Shown piece by piece: positions 24,708 through 34,512 of a DNA stretch of 64,000 nucleotides (the first letter of the stretch is position 1; each line of letters starts with the position of its first letter). This DNA comes from Alphaproteobacteria bacterium (lineage in GTDB: Bacteria; Pseudomonadota; Alphaproteobacteria; Rhodobacterales; Rhodobacteraceae). Made by a program: the position numbers and the translations under genes. The notes below the pieces were generated by a model, which did no database searches, was not told the origin of the DNA, and saw only the letters and a list, made by a program, of their open reading frames with translations. The stretch covers positions 1 to 64,000 of the forward strand of contig JARFTV010000014.1 in the NCBI GenBank assembly GCA_029289325.1. The letters are read 5' to 3'.

Positions 24708-25415
24708 ATGTTGACCACGATCGGCTTCGACGCCGACGACACGCTCTGGCAGAACGAGGCGTTCTTCCGCATGACGCAAGAGCGTTTCGCGCGGCTTCTG
24801 GAACGCTACGCCGACCCGCTGCACCTTGCCGAGCGGCTGGAGGCGGCCGAACGTCGCAACCTTGGCCATTACGGCTTTGGCGTGAAGGGCTTCACCCTGT
24901 CGATGATCGAGACTGCCATCGAAGTGACCGAAGGCCGCGTCCCCGCCCGCGTGATCGGAGAAATCGTCGCCGCCGGGCGCGAGATGCTGGAACATCCGAT
25001 CGAGCTCTTGCCCCATGTGCGCGCCACGGTCACCGCACTGGCCGCCGATTACCGGGTGGTCCTGATCACCAAGGGCGACCTTCTGGATCAGGAGCGCAAG
25101 CTTGCCCAGTCCGGTCTCGGCGACCTGTTCGACGCCGTCGAAATTGTCAGCGACAAGACCGCCGCCAGCTACCACACCATCTTTGCCCGCCACGGCACCG
25201 GGGCGGATCAGGGGATGATGGTCGGCAACTCTTTGAAATCCGATGTTATTCCCGCACTGGAAGCGGGGGCCTGGGGGGTTCACGTGCCCCATGGTGTGAC
25301 CTGGGCCTTGGAAGCCGCCGACCCGCCCGAAGGGCACCGCCGCTTTCATGTGCTGCCCGACCTCTCGGGCCTGCCGTCGCTGGTCGACAGCCTGCGCCCC
25401 GGCCGCAACGGATAG
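24708..25415 (+). CDS. HAD-family hydrolase
   Basis: A 235-aa cytosolic phosphatase-type protein. Motif I is [12 protein letters not shown] (nucleophile Asp), motif II/III is [15 protein letters not shown], and motif IV is [14 protein letters not shown]. The helical cap between residues 18 and 90 is of the C1 type. The substrate is unknown. The start ATG at 24708 follows a good ribosome site (cccggaaggtgcatc); the track ORF begins upstream inside the divergent clpS gene. Confidence 0.87.
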   Translation: MLTTIGFDADDTLWQNEAFFRMTQERFARLLERYADPLHLAERLEAAERRNLGHYGFGVKGFTLSMIETAIEVTEGRVPARVIGEIVAAGREMLEHPIELLPHVRATVTALAADYRVVLITKGDLLDQERKLAQSGLGDLFDAVEIVSDKTAASYHTIFARHGTGADQGMMVGNSLKSDVIPALEAGAWGVHVPHGVTWALEAADPPEGHRRFHVLPDLSGLPSLVDSLRPGRNG

Positions 25416-25601
25416 GGGCGGGGAATCAGACAGCCGCTAAATATGGCGCGGGCCGACATGTGCGCGCAACGGCATGAACTCTGCCCTGAAAGTCCTTGTA
25501 ATTTTTGGGTTTTCGGAACCGATCCGCTGTGCTAGCCTTCAAGCCGAGGCAGAATTTGGCACCGGGAAACCCGGGCCGCACAAGGCAAAGGAATAGGCGA
25601 C

Positions 25602-27542
25602 ATGGCATCGCTTGTCGGGCGTATTCTTCGCGCAGTCTTCTTGTATGCAATGGTCGGGGCCTTCCTCGTGACCAGTCCGCTGCAGGCGGCACCCTTCGCC
25701 GCCATCGTGATGGACGCGCGAACCGGAGAGATCCTGTACGAAAAGAACGCCCGCACCCGGCTGCATCCGGCCTCGCTCACGAAGATGATGACGCTGTACA
25801 TCGCCTTCCAGGAGATCCAGGCCGGCCGCCTGTCGCTGGATACCCGCGTCACCGTCTCGAAATATGCCGCCTCGCAGCCGCCCTCACGCCTTGGGCTGAA
25901 GCCGGGGCAGAAGATCGCGCTGCGCTACCTGATCCGCGCGGCGGCCGTGAAATCGGCGAACGACGCGGCGGCCGCCATCGGCGACCACATCAGCGGCGAC
26001 GCGGCCAGCTTCGCCAAGCGGATGACCAAGACCGCCCGCACGCTGGGGATGAACGACACCACCTTCCGCAACGCGCATGGCCTGACCGCCGAAGGGCACC
26101 TGTCCACCGCCTATGACATGAACGTCCTCGGGCGGCACCTGTTCTACGATTTCCCCCAGTATTACAACATCTTCTCCCGCCGCACCGCCGATGCCGGGAT
26201 CGCCGAGGTGCGCAATACCAACTCGCGTTTCCTGGACAGCTACGAAGGCGCGGACGGGATCAAGACCGGCTTCACCTCGGCCGCCGGGTTCAACCTGACC
26301 GCCTCCGCCGTGCGCGGCAACAAGCGGATCATCGCCACCGTCTTCGGCGGCACCTCGACCGCGAATCGGAACGCCAAGATGGCCGAGTTGATGAACCTTG
26401 GTTTCGGCGCGGCGAAGAATCGGGTCAAGGAACAGCCACCGCAGGCGCCGGCCCCGCTGCCCGCCGATGCGCTGATCGCCTCGGCCGCGCCCGAGATCGA
26501 CGAGATCGACGCCGCAGGCGGCGCCGGCAAGACCGTCCGCGTGTCGGGCGGCGTCACCTCCAGCCTGCGGCCCAAGTCGCGGCCCTCGGTCCCGGCCATC
26601 CCGGATGAGGTGGTGATCGCCATGGCCGCCAGCATCGACGGCGCCTTGGCCGAGGCCACCGCCGAACCCGCTCCGCCCGGCACGCTGGACTTCCAGGCCC
26701 AGACGATGGAATCCGCGCCCGAAGCGGCTGTCGCAACCGCCCTCGCCGCCGTCGAGCCGGTGGCCGAGGCCCTGCCCGAGCCCGTCGAACTTGCCGCCGC
26801 AGCGCCGGAACCCGGCACGCTGGACGCCCAGGCCGCCACGCTCGAGGGCGGTATCCTGCCCGAAACCACGCTCGCCGCTGCCGAACCCGCGCCGCAACCC
26901 GGCACGCTGGAGGCCCAGGCCGCCGCGCTTGCGGATGCGGTCCTGCCCGCCGAAACCGCCCTCGCCGCCGCCGCCCAGGACCCGACCCTGGCCGAGATGA
27001 AGCCGCAGGCACGGCCCGAAACGCTCGCCGCTGCCCCGGCCCTCGCGGCCGAGGAGATCCCCTTCGAAGTCGCCGCCGCGCCGGAAGAGGTCGTGACCGA
27101 CCCCGGCCTTCCGGCTGAATCCGAATTCGCCCTCGCCGAGGCCGCCCTGCCCGAGATCACCGCCGTCGAAACCGTCGCCGCCGCCGTCATCATGACTCCG
27201 GCCGACCCGACGGCCCCCGTACGCCAGGCCCCGATCTTCGACACCGTCGAAGTCGCCCAGGCCCCCGAACCCGCGCAGGAGGAGGTCGTCGTCATGTCCA
27301 CCTCCGGCGGGCGGCACTTTGGGGTGAACGTCGGCGAATTCCCCTCGCGCTACGAGGCCGAGCGCGCGCTGCTCAAGACCGCGCTTGCCGAAAGCGCCAC
27401 GTTGAACGAGGGCCTGCGCAAGACGACCCAGGCCGGAGGCGCCTGGCGTGCCAGCTTCCTGGGGCTGACCGAGGACCAGGCCGAGCTTGCCTGCCGCCGC
27501 CTGCGCGCCCGCGCTGTGCCCTGCGAAACCGTGGGGGGCTGA
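25602..27542 (+). CDS. dacC: D-alanyl-D-alanine carboxypeptidase with long repeat-rich linker and SPOR domain
   Basis: A 646-aa exported enzyme that trims the terminal D-Ala from peptidoglycan stem peptides. After a signal peptide (to about residue 28) the PBP5-like domain shows SLTK (SxxK nucleophile), SAN and KTG. Then comes an Ala/Pro/Glu-rich linker of roughly 270 residues with a PGTL(D/E)xQAxxL motif repeated three times. The last 80 residues (GVNVGEFPSRYEAERALLKT...) form a SPOR domain, which binds denuded septal glycan. The FAH-family gene follows at once. The gene symbol is by family only. Confidence 0.9.
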   Translation: MASLVGRILRAVFLYAMVGAFLVTSPLQAAPFAAIVMDARTGEILYEKNARTRLHPASLTKMMTLYIAFQEIQAGRLSLDTRVTVSKYAASQPPSRLGLKPGQKIALRYLIRAAAVKSANDAAAAIGDHISGDAASFAKRMTKTARTLGMNDTTFRNAHGLTAEGHLSTAYDMNVLGRHLFYDFPQYYNIFSRRTADAGIAEVRNTNSRFLDSYEGADGIKTGFTSAAGFNLTASAVRGNKRIIATVFGGTSTANRNAKMAELMNLGFGAAKNRVKEQPPQAPAPLPADALIASAAPEIDEIDAAGGAGKTVRVSGGVTSSLRPKSRPSVPAIPDEVVIAMAASIDGALAEATAEPAPPGTLDFQAQTMESAPEAAVATALAAVEPVAEALPEPVELAAAAPEPGTLDAQAATLEGGILPETTLAAAEPAPQPGTLEAQAAALADAVLPAETALAAAAQDPTLAEMKPQARPETLAAAPALAAEEIPFEVAAAPEEVVTDPGLPAESEFALAEAALPEITAVETVAAAVIMTPADPTAPVRQAPIFDTVEVAQAPEPAQEEVVVMSTSGGRHFGVNVGEFPSRYEAERALLKTALAESATLNEGLRKTTQAGGAWRASFLGLTEDQAELACRRLRARAVPCETVGG

Positions 27543-27546
27543 ACCG

Positions 27547-28224
27547 ATGGTCGCGCTCGTCTTTCCCGCGTTGCCCACCGTCACCCTGCCCGTGACCGGC
27601 CGCGCCGAACGCTTTCCGGTCCGCCGCATCTTCTGCGTCGGCCGGAACTATGCCGACCACGCCCGCGAGATGGGCGGCGAGCCCGAGAAGGAGCCGCCGT
27701 TCTTCTTCACCAAGCCCGCCGATGCCGTGGTTGAAAGCGGCAGCCGCATCCCCTATCCGCCCGCCACGACCAACCTGCACCATGAGGCCGAGCTGGTCCT
27801 CGCCATCGGCAAGGGCGGGGCAATGGTCGCCGAGGCGGACGCCCCCGCGATGATCTGGGGCCACGCCGCCGGCAACGACCTTACCCGCCGCGACCTGCAG
27901 GCCGAGGCCAAGGCGAACCGGCGGCCCTGGGACATGTCCAAGGCCTTCGACAAATCCGCCGTCATCGGCCCGATCCGCCCCGGCGCGCTGCCGGATGCGG
28001 CCCTGCGCTGCACGGTCAACGGCGCGCTTAAGCAAGAGGCGCGGCTGTCGGACATGATCTGGAACCCGACCGAGATCATCGTCGCGCTCTCGCGGCTGGT
28101 CAGCCTCGCGCCCGGCGACCTGATCTTCACCGGCACCCCGGCCGGCGTCGGTCCGCTGAACCGCGGCGACACCTGCAAGGTCGAGATCGACGGGCTGCAA
28201 TTGGCAACCGTCACCATCGCCTGA
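27547..28224 (+). CDS. Fumarylacetoacetate hydrolase family protein
   Basis: A 225-aa metal-dependent enzyme of the FAH fold. FCVGRNYADHAREMG, FFFTKPADAVV, HHEAELVLAIGKGG (Glu ligands) and TGTPAGVGPLNRGD are conserved segments. Family members cleave C-C bonds of 3-oxo acids or act on fumarylpyruvate and acylpyruvates. The start ATG at 27547 lies four bases after the carboxypeptidase stop, so the two may be transcribed together without an obvious functional link. The small size favours an acylpyruvase-type enzyme. Confidence 0.85.
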   Translation: MVALVFPALPTVTLPVTGRAERFPVRRIFCVGRNYADHAREMGGEPEKEPPFFFTKPADAVVESGSRIPYPPATTNLHHEAELVLAIGKGGAMVAEADAPAMIWGHAAGNDLTRRDLQAEAKANRRPWDMSKAFDKSAVIGPIRPGALPDAALRCTVNGALKQEARLSDMIWNPTEIIVALSRLVSLAPGDLIFTGTPAGVGPLNRGDTCKVEIDGLQLATVTIA

Positions 28225-28251
28225 CCGCTCGCCGACGACGAGAGGCCCGCC

Positions 28252-28410
28252 TCAGGGCTTCGGCCGGTCGTCCCACTCCTTGGTCAGGATCCGGTTCGCA
28301 TCCCCCTCGGGATCGTCGAACTGGCGTGTCTTCATCGCCCAGAAGAAGGCGACCAGCCCGATTCCGCCCAGGAACAGCGACACGGGGATGAGGATCGACA
28401 GGATTTCCAT
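28252..28410 (-). CDS. ccoS: cbb3 oxidase maturation protein CcoS
   Basis: A 52-aa single-span membrane protein: MEILSILIPVSLFLGGIGLV, a basic MKTRQFDDPEGDANRIL end and a short acidic tail. FxWAxKTRQFDDPEGDxxRIL is the CcoS/FixS signature. It is required to insert cofactors into the cbb3 oxidase. It overlaps the ccoI stop by one base (TAATG), as is usual for this gene pair. It was merged into a false 398-aa ORF in the track. Confidence 0.93.
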   Translation of the reverse strand: MEILSILIPVSLFLGGIGLVAFFWAMKTRQFDDPEGDANRILTKEWDDRPKP

Positions 28411-30611
28411 TACTTCAACCGCATCGCGTTCAGCGAGACCGTGATCGACGACAGCGACATGGCGAGCGCCGCCGCAAGCGGCGTCGCCATGCCGACCAGC
28501 GCCAGCGGCACCGCGACGATGTTGTATCCGCCCGAAATCGCGAAATTCTCCACCATCCGCCGCGCCGACTGCCGCCCGATCCGCACCGCATCCGCGATGG
28601 GCGCGATGTCCTGCCCCAGAAGCACGATATCCGAGGCCACCCGCGCCGCATCCAGCGCGCTTGCCGGAGAGATCGAGACATGCGCCGCCGCCAGCGCCGC
28701 CGTGTCGTTCAGCCCGTCGCCCACCATCAGCACCCGGCCCGCCTGCGACAGCTCGGCCACCCGCGCGGCCTTTTCCGCGGGAAGCACCCCGGCGCGCCAG
28801 TGCGGGATCCCCAGCCTTTCGGCCAGTTCGCGGACCGGAGCCTCGGCATCGCCGGACAGAAGCTCGACTGTCATCCCCGCCTTCTGCAGCGCCGAAACCG
28901 CCTCGGCCGCGCCGGGACGCGGGCGGTCTGTGAAGGCGAAGGCATGGGTCGCCCCGCCCAGCGCAAGATAGGTCGCAGTCTGCGGCAAGGGTTCGGCCCC
29001 GCACCAGTCGGCCCGGCCCAGACGCACCCGCGCGCCCTCCCACAGCCCTTCGATCCCCTGCCCCGGAACCTCGCGCAGATCCGCCACCTCGGCCGGGGCG
29101 ATACCCAGTGCCCGCGCGCCCTCGGCCAGAGCCCGCGCCAGCGGATGCGACGAGCCTGCCGCCAGCGCCGCCGCCACGGCCACCGCCTCGCGCGGCTGGT
29201 CGGCCAGCGCCACCGGCTCGGGCACGCCAAGGGTCAGCGTCCCGGTCTTGTCGAAGACCACCGTATCGACCTCGGCCAGCCGCTCCAGCGCCGTGCCGTG
29301 CTTGATCAAGAGGCCCTTGCGGAACAACCGCCCCGAGGCCGAGGTGATCACCGCCGGCACCGCCAGCCCCAGCGCGCAGGGACAGGTGATGATCAGCACC
29401 GCGGCCGAGATGTTGATCGCATAGCGCAGATCGCCCCCGGTCGCCCACATCCAGTAGCCGAAGGCGCTGAAGGACAGGATATGGACCAGCGGCGAATAGG
29501 CGCTGGCGGCCCGGTCGGCGAGGCTGGTGTAGCGCGTCTTGGCCCCTTCCGCGACCGCGACCAGATCGGCCATCCGGTGTAGGCTCGACTCCTTCCCTGC
29601 CGCCGTGACCCTTACGGTCAGGGGCCCGGTCAGGTTGACCTCGCCCGCGCTGACCACAGTGCCCTCACCGGCCGTGACGGGCAGGCTTTCTCCGGTCAGC
29701 AGGCTCCGGTCCAGTTCGGACGCGCCCGAGACCACGACCCCGTCCACCGGCATCCGCGCGCCAGGACGGACCAGCACCAGATCACCCGGCACGACGGCGG
29801 CGATCAGGGTCTCGACCTCCTGCCCATCGACCAGCACGATCGCGCGCGGCACTTCCAGCGCGGCCAGTTCCTCGGCCGCGGAGCGGGCGATGGCCCGGGT
29901 CCGGTGGTCCAGATAACGCCCCAGCAGCAGGAAGAAGGCCAGCATCACGGCGGCGTCGAAATAAGCATGGCGGCCCGACATCCAGGTCTCGTAGACCGAG
30001 ATCGACGAGGCCAGGATCAGCGCAAGGCTGATCGGCACATCCATCCCCAGCTTGCCCTGTTTCAGGCTGGCCCAGGCCGATTTGAAGAAGGGTTGCCCGG
30101 CGAAGATCACCGTCGGCAGCGCGATCGCGCCGGAAATCCAGTGAAAGAGGTCACGGGTCGCATCCTCGGCCCCCGACCAGACGGCGACCGACAGCAGCAT
30201 GACGTTCATCATGCTGAAGAAGGCCACGCCCAGTCGCATCAGCAGCTCACGCCCCTGCCGGTCGGTCTCGGTCGCGGACAGCAGGCCGGGGTCAAGCTCA
30301 TGCGCCTCCTGGCCCAGACCCTCCAGCACCGCGACCAGATCGGCCGCCGTCACGCCCATCGCTTCGACGCTGACGCGCTTCTGCGTCAGGTTTACCCGGG
30401 CCGAGCGGACGCCCGGCACCTCCAGCAGCGCGGTCTCGACGGTCGAGATCGTCTCGGCCCCCGACGCCTGCGGCAGCGACAGGACGATCCGGCCCGCCCG
30501 CTCGGCCCGCAGCGCGGCAATCCGCTCGGCGGCCGGGACCACGGTGCAGGCCGGACAGGCCGAGACCGGGGCGCGCCCGTACTGCTGGTCGAACTCCTCG
30601 ACGACCGCCAT
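28410..30611 (-). CDS. ccoI: Copper-translocating P-type ATPase CcoI
   Basis: A 733-aa heavy-metal P1B ATPase that exports copper to the periplasm for cbb3 oxidase assembly. The N terminus has CPAC at about residue 19 and a degenerate HMA-like fold. The CPC metal motif is in ITCPCALGLAVPAVI, the phosphorylated Asp in VVFDKTGTLTLG, and GDGLNDTAALAAAHVSIS is the hinge. About eight membrane segments are present. It is the third gene of ccoGHIS. Confidence 0.94.
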   Translation of the reverse strand: MAVVEEFDQQYGRAPVSACPACTVVPAAERIAALRAERAGRIVLSLPQASGAETISTVETALLEVPGVRSARVNLTQKRVSVEAMGVTAADLVAVLEGLGQEAHELDPGLLSATETDRQGRELLMRLGVAFFSMMNVMLLSVAVWSGAEDATRDLFHWISGAIALPTVIFAGQPFFKSAWASLKQGKLGMDVPISLALILASSISVYETWMSGRHAYFDAAVMLAFFLLLGRYLDHRTRAIARSAAEELAALEVPRAIVLVDGQEVETLIAAVVPGDLVLVRPGARMPVDGVVVSGASELDRSLLTGESLPVTAGEGTVVSAGEVNLTGPLTVRVTAAGKESSLHRMADLVAVAEGAKTRYTSLADRAASAYSPLVHILSFSAFGYWMWATGGDLRYAINISAAVLIITCPCALGLAVPAVITSASGRLFRKGLLIKHGTALERLAEVDTVVFDKTGTLTLGVPEPVALADQPREAVAVAAALAAGSSHPLARALAEGARALGIAPAEVADLREVPGQGIEGLWEGARVRLGRADWCGAEPLPQTATYLALGGATHAFAFTDRPRPGAAEAVSALQKAGMTVELLSGDAEAPVRELAERLGIPHWRAGVLPAEKAARVAELSQAGRVLMVGDGLNDTAALAAAHVSISPASALDAARVASDIVLLGQDIAPIADAVRIGRQSARRMVENFAISGGYNIVAVPLALVGMATPLAAALAMSLSSITVSLNAMRLK

Positions 30612-30614
30612 GAC

Positions 30615-31067
30615 CTAGCCCTGCACGAAAATCTCGGAGCGCTGCTCGAACAGCGTCCCGTCGGCGGTGCGGGCGGTGACCTTCACCATCCACTTGCCCC
30701 GGTCAAGCTCCAGCGGCGCGGTGTAGACATCCCCGGCCTGCATGAACTCCGGCCGCGCGTCCTGAGCGGTCGAGGTCGTGCGACCGATCAGCACCTCCAG
30801 CGATTCCACCGTGACGGGCTGCCCGTCGCGGTCGGTGAAGGCCAGATCGATCCGCCCGTCGGCATAGCGCGGCGCAAGGGACCAGCCAAGCGCCTCTTGC
30901 GCGGCCTTGCGGTCATTGAAACCCTGGCTCGCGACATAGGAGTTCTTGACCTCCAGCCCCGGGAAGGTCGACACCGCCTGGAAGGCCAGCACCCCGTTCA
31001 CCCCGATGATCACCGCGAATGCGCTGGCGGTGATCGCGAAGACATGCTTGCCGGTCAGCTTAGTCAT
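30615..31067 (-). CDS. ccoH: cbb3 oxidase assembly protein CcoH (FixH family)
   Basis: A 150-aa protein with a short cytoplasmic N terminus, one membrane anchor (HVFAITASAFAVIIGVNGVL) and a periplasmic domain rich in beta strands (SYVASQGFNDRKAAQEALGW). This matches FixH/CcoH, which helps bring the subunits CcoN, CcoO and CcoP together. The start ATG at 31067 lies eight bases inside ccoG; the track ORF extends too far. It precedes ccoI by three bases. Confidence 0.92.
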   Translation of the reverse strand: MTKLTGKHVFAITASAFAVIIGVNGVLAFQAVSTFPGLEVKNSYVASQGFNDRKAAQEALGWSLAPRYADGRIDLAFTDRDGQPVTVESLEVLIGRTTSTAQDARPEFMQAGDVYTAPLELDRGKWMVKVTARTADGTLFEQRSEIFVQG

Positions 31068-32484
31068 GGCGGTTCTCCTTCCCGTTGAACAGGGTATCAT
31101 GGTGGACCCGGTTCGTCGTCCCCTCTTCCGCGATCCAGAACCGCACTCGGGTCCGGTCCTCCTCGGCGGCGTTGCTCCCGGCCGGAGCGGTCAGATAGAC
31201 GCGCTGCGACATGGTCTGGTTCGCCGGCACCGTCACGGTCAGCCCCTCGACCCCTTCCAGCGCCAGGTCAAGCTGTGCCTCGGAAGTCACCGACAGGGTG
31301 AACTCGGCATCCGCGCCATGCATGTTGCGCAGCCGCAGCTCATAGGCGTTGCGGATCGACCCGTCCGCAAGCGTCACGAAGGTCGGGTTGCGCACCGGAG
31401 TCACGTTCACGTCGATGGGCGAGCGCAGGAACAGCGCCACGATCAGCCCGATGCCGATCCCGGCCCAAAGCACGGTGTACAGCATGGTCCGCACCCGGAA
31501 CACATGCGCCCAGACCGATTTCGGCGGCAGGCCCGCGCGTTCCCGCGTCTCGTCGGTCAGCGCGAGATAGCCGATCAGGTCGCGCGGCTTGCCGATCTTG
31601 TCCATCACGTCGTTGCAGGCGTCGATGCACAACCCGCAGGTGATGCAAGCCATCTGCTGGCCGTCACGGATGTCGATCCCCATCGGACAGACGTTCACGC
31701 AGGCCATGCAGTCGATGCAGTCGCCGTTCCCCGCGACATTCTGCTTGCCCCGAGGCTCGCCGCGCCAATCGCGGTAGGCGATGGTCAGCGTGTCCTCGTC
31801 CATCATCGCCGCCTGGATGCGCGGCCAGGGGCAGGCATAGATGCAGATCTGCTCGCGCGCGAAGCCGCCGAAGAAGAAGGTCGTCAGCGTCAGGATCAGC
31901 ATCGTCGTATAGGCGACGGGATGGGCCTCGCCGGTCACCAGATCGCGCAGAAGCGTCGGCGCATCGGTGAAATAGAAGATCCAGGCCCCGCCGGTGGCCA
32001 GACCGATCAGGAACCAGACCGTCCACTTGACCGCGCGCTTGCGGACCTTCTCGCCATTCCATTTCTGCCGGTGCAGCCGCAGCCGCGCGTTCCGGTCGCC
32101 CTCGATCCAGCGTTCCACCAGGATGAAGAGGTCGGTCCAGACCGTCTGCGGGCAGGCATAGCCGCACCAGACCCGGCCCGCGGCGCTGGTGAACAGGAAC
32201 AGACCCAGCCCCGCCATGATCAGAAGGCCCGCCACGAAATAGAATTCGTGCGGCCAGATCTCGATCATGAAGAAGAAGAACCGCCGGTTGGCCAGATCGA
32301 CCAGCACCGCCTGATCCGGCAGCGCCGGGCCACGGTCCCAGCGCAACCAGGGCGTGATGTAGTAGATGCCCAGCGTCACCGCCATGATCCACCACTTCAT
32401 CGTACGGAAGGCACCCTTCACCCGGCGCGGAAAGACTGGCTCTCGCGCGGCATAAAGGCTGGGAGGGGATTCGGTATCGGACAC
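31060..32484 (-). CDS. ccoG: cbb3 oxidase accessory iron-sulfur protein CcoG (RdxB/FixG)
   Basis: A 474-aa membrane protein with several N-terminal spans. CGYACPQTVWTD and CIYACPWPRIQ are conserved Cys-Pro loops near the membrane. Two [4Fe-4S]-type clusters follow in the cytoplasmic part (CIDCMACVNVCPMG, CITCGLCIDACND). CcoG reduces copper for delivery to the oxidase. The start is GTG at 32484 after gcaaggag. It heads the ccoGHIS unit, with an FNR box upstream. Confidence 0.93.
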   Translation of the reverse strand: MSDTESPPSLYAAREPVFPRRVKGAFRTMKWWIMAVTLGIYYITPWLRWDRGPALPDQAVLVDLANRRFFFFMIEIWPHEFYFVAGLLIMAGLGLFLFTSAAGRVWCGYACPQTVWTDLFILVERWIEGDRNARLRLHRQKWNGEKVRKRAVKWTVWFLIGLATGGAWIFYFTDAPTLLRDLVTGEAHPVAYTTMLILTLTTFFFGGFAREQICIYACPWPRIQAAMMDEDTLTIAYRDWRGEPRGKQNVAGNGDCIDCMACVNVCPMGIDIRDGQQMACITCGLCIDACNDVMDKIGKPRDLIGYLALTDETRERAGLPPKSVWAHVFRVRTMLYTVLWAGIGIGLIVALFLRSPIDVNVTPVRNPTFVTLADGSIRNAYELRLRNMHGADAEFTLSVTSEAQLDLALEGVEGLTVTVPANQTMSQRVYLTAPAGSNAAEEDRTRVRFWIAEEGTTNRVHHDTLFNGKENRHD

Positions 32485-32549
32485 GGGGACGGCTCCTTGC
32501 GGGCGCGAATTCTGCAGCCTCTGCTTCGTCGATTGACGTCAAAGCGGCC

Positions 32550-32563
32550 TTGACCTGCATCAA
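32550..32563 (-). promoter_or_regulatory. FNR box upstream of ccoG (TTGAC-N4-ATCAA)
   Basis: ttgacctgcatcaa matches the FNR consensus TTGAY-N4-RTCAA in both half-sites. Its centre is 72 bases from the ccoG GTG, so activation at -41.5 would start transcription near 32515, leaving a leader of about 31 bases. FnrL is encoded 6.5 kb away. Confidence 0.8.
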
Positions 32564-32636
32564 TAGCGGCCCCGGCCGGGGCGGGCCATGCGGCACGGCG
32601 GCACAACTTCCCGTGATCAAGCCGCCCGCGGAATAG

Positions 32637-32661
32637 AAAAGGGGGCCCGAAGGCCCCCTTT
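32637..32661 (-). terminator. Rho-independent terminator of ccoNOQP
   Basis: On the minus strand aaagggggcc-ttc-gggccccctttt forms a strong GC stem closed by an A/T tail and begins 18 bases after the ccoP stop. The cco maturation genes are therefore transcribed separately, consistent with the FNR box upstream of ccoG. Confidence 0.8.
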
Positions 32662-32678
32662 CCCACCATCTACAACGG

Positions 32679-33551
32679 TCACTCGCCACCACCCAGACCA
32701 TGGACATAAAATGCCACGGCCCGGATTGCATCCTCGCTCAACCGTTCGTTCCAGTTCGGCATGACCCCGAACCGGGCGTTGACCACCGACTCGGTGACCG
32801 CCGCACGGCTGCCGCCGTACAGCCAGATCTGGTCGTTCAGCGCCGGAGCCCCCAGCGCCCGCTCGCCCGAGCCGTCTTCCATGTGACAGGACGAGCAGTT
32901 GTCGAGGTAGATCGTCGCCCCTTCCGCTGCCAGCGCCGCGTCATGCTCTTGCCCGGACAGGGAAAGCACATGCTCGACCACCTGCGCGACCTGGGTTTCG
33001 TCCAGGATTCCATCGGCGCCGAACTTCGGCATCTCGGAATACCGCGAGTCGTCATTGTGCCGGATGCCGTGGGTAATGGTCAGATGGATGTCCTCCATCG
33101 TCCCGCCCCAAAGCCAGTCGTTGTCCAGCAGGTTGGGATAGCCCTTGCCTTCGAAGCCCGCCGCGCCCGAACCATGGCAGGTCGAGCAATTGGTGCGGAA
33201 CACGGCCGCCCCGGCGCGCGAGGCAAAGGCCGCCAGTTCGGGATCAGCACCGATCGCGTCGAGATCGGCCGAGATCAGCCGTTCCTTGATCGCTGCATTG
33301 GCGTCGTCGAACGCCTTGATCTCGGCCTTCACATCGGCGCGGGTCGAGGCGCCCAGAAGGCCCGGCGTGGCCTCCTTGATCAGCGGCCAGGCGGGATAGG
33401 CGATCGTATAGCCGATGCCCCAGACGATCGTGGCGTAGAACACCCAGACCCACCAGCGCGGCAGGGGGTTGTTGTATTCCTCGATCCCGTCCCACTGGTG
33501 GCCGGTCGTCTCCACCTGCCGGGGTTCTTTCTTGATTGGCTTGGCGCACAT
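32679..33551 (-). CDS. ccoP: cbb3-type cytochrome c oxidase subunit III CcoP
   Basis: A 290-aa membrane-anchored di-heme c protein. One N-terminal span follows the [19 protein letters not shown] segment; two heme c sites are visible, CSTCHG and CSSCHM, with axial methionines in the following segments. CcoP receives electrons from periplasmic c cytochromes. It is last in ccoNOQP, and a terminator follows 18 bases downstream. Confidence 0.95.
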   Translation of the reverse strand: MCAKPIKKEPRQVETTGHQWDGIEEYNNPLPRWWVWVFYATIVWGIGYTIAYPAWPLIKEATPGLLGASTRADVKAEIKAFDDANAAIKERLISADLDAIGADPELAAFASRAGAAVFRTNCSTCHGSGAAGFEGKGYPNLLDNDWLWGGTMEDIHLTITHGIRHNDDSRYSEMPKFGADGILDETQVAQVVEHVLSLSGQEHDAALAAEGATIYLDNCSSCHMEDGSGERALGAPALNDQIWLYGGSRAAVTESVVNARFGVMPNWNERLSEDAIRAVAFYVHGLGGGE

Positions 33552-33554
33552 CGC

Positions 33555-33746
33555 TCAGGCCTCCTTCTGGGCAGGGTTGGCTTCCGCAGGATGGTCGTCG
33601 TTGCGGAAGATCGAGCTTGCGACCTCCTGGTGCATGGCGCGGCTGCCGGGGCGGAAGGCCCAGACACACAGCGCCAGGAACCCAAGGGTCATGGCCAGCA
33701 GGAACCAGCTGTCCGCCAGGCCGCGCAGGAAGGTGTAGGTTTCCAT
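33555..33746 (-). CDS. ccoQ: cbb3-type cytochrome c oxidase subunit CcoQ
   Basis: A 63-aa protein with one membrane span (METYTFLRGLADSWFLLAMTL...) and a short basic-to-acidic cytoplasmic tail. Size, the opening LRGLADSWFLLAM and the position between ccoO and ccoP are diagnostic. CcoQ stabilises the complex under oxygen. It lies three bases before ccoP. Confidence 0.93.
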   Translation of the reverse strand: METYTFLRGLADSWFLLAMTLGFLALCVWAFRPGSRAMHQEVASSIFRNDDHPAEANPAQKEA

Positions 33747-33756
33747 CTGCCCCTCC

Positions 33757-34500
33757 TCAGCGGTTTGCCACGGGCGTGTAGGTCGAGAAGTCGACCATCG
33801 TGCCCAGGACCTGGATATAGGCGATCAGCGCGTCCATCTCGGTCAGCTGTGGCTGGCCATCGAAGTTGCGCACGTTGACCGGGGTGCCAAAGGCCGCTTC
33901 GCCGTAACGCTCTTCCAGACCCGAGCTGTCGCCCGCCGGATTGGCCTGCGCCTGGAAATCCGCCAGCGCGTTCTGAACCATCTCGTCCGAATAGGGGACG
34001 CCGGTCATCCGGTGCGTGGCGACGAGATCGCGGATATAGCGCCCGTCGATCACGTTGTTGGCAAGGAAGCCATAGGGCGGCATCACCGATTCCGGCACCA
34101 CGGACTTGGCGTCATAGAAATGGTCCTGATGCCATTCGTCCGAATAGCGCCCGCCAACCCGCGCCAGATCCGGCCCGGTCCGCTTGGACCCCCACAGGAA
34201 CGGCCGGTCATACATCGACTCGGCCGCAAGGCTGTAGTGGCCATAGCGTTCCACCTCGTCGCGCATCGGGCGGATCATCTGGCTGTGGCAGCCATAGCAG
34301 CCCTCGCGGACATAGATCTGCTGCCCGGCCAGTTCCAGCGGGGTGTAGGGCCGCACGCCCTCCACCTTCTCGATCGTGTTCTCCAGATAGAAGAGAGGCA
34401 CGATCTGCACGATCCCCCCGATGGTCACGACCAGAAGGCTGAGGACCATCAGCAGCGTGGCGTGGGTTTCGATTGCCTTGTGCTTGTCAAGAAAAGCCAT
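33757..34500 (-). CDS. ccoO: cbb3-type cytochrome c oxidase subunit II CcoO
   Basis: A 247-aa mono-heme c subunit. A single N-terminal span ([20 protein letters not shown]) is followed by the periplasmic heme site [18 protein letters not shown] and the LYPETAF-like region [19 protein letters not shown]. It passes electrons from CcoP to CcoN. It is second in the operon, 12 bases after ccoN. Confidence 0.95.
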   Translation of the reverse strand: MAFLDKHKAIETHATLLMVLSLLVVTIGGIVQIVPLFYLENTIEKVEGVRPYTPLELAGQQIYVREGCYGCHSQMIRPMRDEVERYGHYSLAAESMYDRPFLWGSKRTGPDLARVGGRYSDEWHQDHFYDAKSVVPESVMPPYGFLANNVIDGRYIRDLVATHRMTGVPYSDEMVQNALADFQAQANPAGDSSGLEERYGEAAFGTPVNVRNFDGQPQLTEMDALIAYIQVLGTMVDFSTYTPVANR

Positions 34501-34512
34501 TGTCTCGTCCCC

